A DNA stretch of 64,000 nt from Heterostelium multicystogenum (taxonomy: Eukaryota; Evosea; Eumycetozoa; Acytosteliales; Acytosteliaceae). The stretch spans positions 1 through 64,000 of the forward strand of contig RCNN01000022.1 of NCBI GenBank assembly GCA_003667245.1, written 5' to 3'. Every line of letters begins with the position of its first letter. Position 1 is the first letter of the stretch. The translations under genes were made by a program, and so were the position numbers. Shown here piece by piece: positions 61,869 through 64,000 of this stretch. The notes beneath the pieces were generated by a model. That model was not told the origin of the DNA. It was given only the letters and a program-made list of their open reading frames with translations, and made no database searches.

Positions 61869-62789
61869 GGATTGTATTTATATGATTGTATTATTATTAT
61901 TATAATGGGTAGAAAGAAGTAAACAACAATTTCGGATTACAGATCTAAACTAGAACTATCTTTCTATTCTAGAATATGTTGTTATTTATAAGTTATGCTT
62001 GTAACACCACCACACATCTAAATGATTGATGAAACAAACACCATTTAAAATATTAATAATAATGATACCAATTTAAACTAAACTAAACTTGGATATTAAA
62101 ATTTGGCAAGCTGACTCTGCGTGAGTGAATGAGGGTGTGTGTGTGTGTGTGAAATGAAGTGAATGAGTGTGGTTTGCTGAGTGACTAATACTGAGGTGAG
62201 AAGAACAGAACAACCAACTAAGTAAACCAAACTAACCAATGAATTTAATTAATATATAAACTAACTAATAAAGTTTATTTAACTAACTAATGACTAATAA
62301 AATTAGAGTTATGTAAGGTTTTGTTTATTATTAGTTTGTGAAATGATGTATGTTTGTTTGTTTGTTTGATTGTTTGATTGTTTGATTGTTGTTTGGCTGG
62401 AGACTCTGCAATAAAAGTAATGATTTATTTTGAAGTGTGAGCGGGATGGGTGTACTTTGTGTGGTTTGAAAACACTCAATTCCAATTTTTCTAATCTTAT
62501 TTTTGTTGCATTTTTGTTCATTGCCCATCAGCCTTGCCTGACAAAATGCCAGATGGAAGAGTCCATAAACTTTTTTTTTCAATGGATGAGGTGATGAATG
62601 ACTTTTTTCGGAGACCAGCATCAAACATATCATATTAATTAATTGATTGATTTGATTGATTCTATAAATAATGTTATAAATATCTTAATAATTTATTTTG
62701 GGTAATTTATTTAAAAATGACCTCTGATGATTAACTATGTGTGTCTTTGGTGAATATGATGACTTCTGATTACTTCAGTTCAGTTTATT
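61869..62789. promoter_or_regulatory. Intergenic, FNIP promoter/leader with CA repeat
   Basis: About 920 bp. Next to FNIP is a GT/GAGT-rich tract (62115-62190; CA and CACTCA on the minus strand), then ACTAACTA repeats (62215-62300) and TTTG repeats (62350-62395). No gene seen. Confidence 0.45.
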
Positions 62790-63995
62790 TCAGATGCTTT
62801 TGATTTCAAAAAATGCAAGAGGTGGGAATGTGGTGTCCAACTTTATCAAATTCACCACTTCTTCCATCATTTCATTAGATATATAATATTCTCTACCTTT
62901 CTTATCTGACAATTGTTTTAGTTTCAACTAAAGTATATATATATATATATATAGTTGGAATGATTGTGGTTAGTTGGTTGATGCTTGTATTGATCACTTG
63001 GAAGTTTAATGTTGTAATAATGTTTACATACTTGAATGATCCAATATGCATATCTTAGTGAAAATGTTGATTGCTCTTGATAGTATGAAGACTCTTTGTC
63101 ACTGAGGATGGATTTGCAATAGTGCAGCTGATGCTCCAAGGTTGGAAGCTGAAGTTGTGCATTTACAAGTTGACATTGTTGGAGTTGATTGCGTGATTTC
63201 TCATTGCCGATAATGTCGGAAAGCCAGTAGGTGGTGCATAGTCGTTTGTGTGACCAGAGAGTCTCGTGTCCAGGATACTTCTTGATGATCGAGTCAATCA
63301 TATAAAACTCACGCGACCATAGATCAATGACAGACTGCCAGTCGCATGCGCCGTCTCCTGCCAACTTGTAGACCAGTCTGAGCAGCTCGAATCGATGGTG
63401 GAATCCGCAGTAGTCAGAGACATTGCGCAGCGCCCACTGGTCCATTCGCTTTAGGTCGGCAAGCAAATTGGCCATGGACAGCCGAGCATTGATGCACCAG
63501 AGACGATGGCACCACGCATAGTAGTTCTTTGGGTAAATCTCTGCAACTCTCTTACAAACGGCGACCTCCGCCTCCAAGTCCAGGGCGCTCCACTCTGGCG
63601 AGTGTGACAGAACCCAACGTCTATGACACCACGCCTCTCCACTCTTTGGATGCTTTGTAAACACCAGATTGAGGAATCTTATCTCAAACTCATGTGTAAT
63701 TATCTCATTGATAATGAATCGCTTTCTACATAACAATAACAATGACATAATGTTAGTGGTGGCTGTACTGCATTCGACTGGTTCTTTTAGATATATTCTC
63801 AAAATTTGATATCTATTGGTACCTTAGATTTAGACAAGTCAGGTTCTCGGCATTGACCATTAGTAGAGATCTGGTCAGATTGAGAATGGACTGAATGATT
63901 ATTGGATCTATATTTCTAAAGAGCGTGTCATCGATTTCCTTGAGTGAGTGTGTATCTATCAGTTGATTCAGTGTCTTAAAGCAGTAGTGATACAA
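62790..63995 (-). CDS. PTAR1-like protein prenyltransferase alpha-repeat protein (5' part beyond window)
   Basis: Contains prenyltransferase alpha-subunit repeats: SGEAWCHRRWVLSH, NYYAWCHRLWCINA, VSDYCGFHHRFELLRLVY and YPGHETLWSHKRL. The VSDY/H-GFHHR block and YPGHETLW match PTAR1, the alpha subunit of the third geranylgeranyltransferase (GGTase-III with RabGGTB), rather than FNTA or RABGGTA. In animals that enzyme modifies SNARE Ykt6. The visible exons are 63823 to beyond 63995, 63725 to 63033 or so, and a last exon reached by an intron starting GTATGT after WIIQ and ending TTTAG, which reads LKLKQLSDKKGREYY and stops at 62790. Without that splice the frame would run into TATATA sequence. 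The start lies outside the window. Mid-gene coding sequence is GC-richer than usual here. Confidence 0.85.
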
Positions 63996-64000
63996 CGGAG

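Overview
The window looks like nuclear DNA of a social amoeba (Dictyostelia). It is very AT-rich. Its introns are short and AT-rich, with GTAAGT-type donors and AG acceptors. Proteins carry long Asn, Gln, Ser and Thr tracts, and start codons sit behind A-rich stretches. Several genes are of kinds described mainly or only in dictyostelids: a Spalten-type G-alpha-like/PP2C fusion, an LRR plus dual-specificity phosphatase of the Mpl type, a B-box/Kelch-like protein, and an LRR-IPT-EGF membrane protein. I cannot name the species. All assignments come from reading motifs and recalling families; nothing was searched.

Layout. 0.4-6 kb: an alpha/beta hydrolase and a Ste20-group kinase, both on minus. 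6.5-9.3 kb: a B-box/Kelch-like gene with a broken, inverted partial copy beside it. 9.6-11.2 kb: an F-box-like/LRR protein. 11.2-14 kb: no gene seen. 14-15.6 kb: an unrecognised multi-pass membrane protein. 15.7-21.8 kb: the proteasome activator PA200/BLM10. 22.5 kb: three consecutive stem-loops in an intergenic region. 23.1-24.9 kb: a TIP30-like reductase converging on PIG-F. 26.6-29.5 kb: spnA (Spalten). 32.2-36.4 kb: an IRE/Rim15/MAST-type AGC kinase with a CCHC finger. 36.9-38.4 kb: pyruvate dehydrogenase E1 beta. 38.6-40.5 kb: an Mpl-type phosphatase. 42.6-46.8 kb: rad17 converging on a Bax inhibitor-1 gene. 47.4-52.3 kb: a small Cys-rich secreted protein and the LRR-IPT-EGF receptor-like protein. 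52.6-54.9 kb: two 5'-truncated LINE copies in tandem, just downstream of a tRNA-Asn gene. 55.1-57.9 kb: rmi1 and a small ORF. 58.7-61.9 kb: a folliculin-interacting protein (FNIP/Lst4). 62.8 kb to the edge: a PTAR1-like prenyltransferase alpha-repeat protein.

The genes do not form one pathway. Loose themes are signalling (four kinase or phosphatase genes plus spnA), genome maintenance (rad17, rmi1) and nutrient/trafficking control (FNIP, PTAR1). Neighbouring genes often converge with very short gaps, for example 29 bp between the rad17 and BI-1 stop codons.

A striking general feature is that about a dozen clearly conserved genes change reading frame by single bases, mostly in A or T runs. 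That pattern suggests sequencing or assembly error more than gene death, so many protein models here need correcting from raw reads or cDNA. Given gene ends are outer bounds; intron positions are stated where I could read them.
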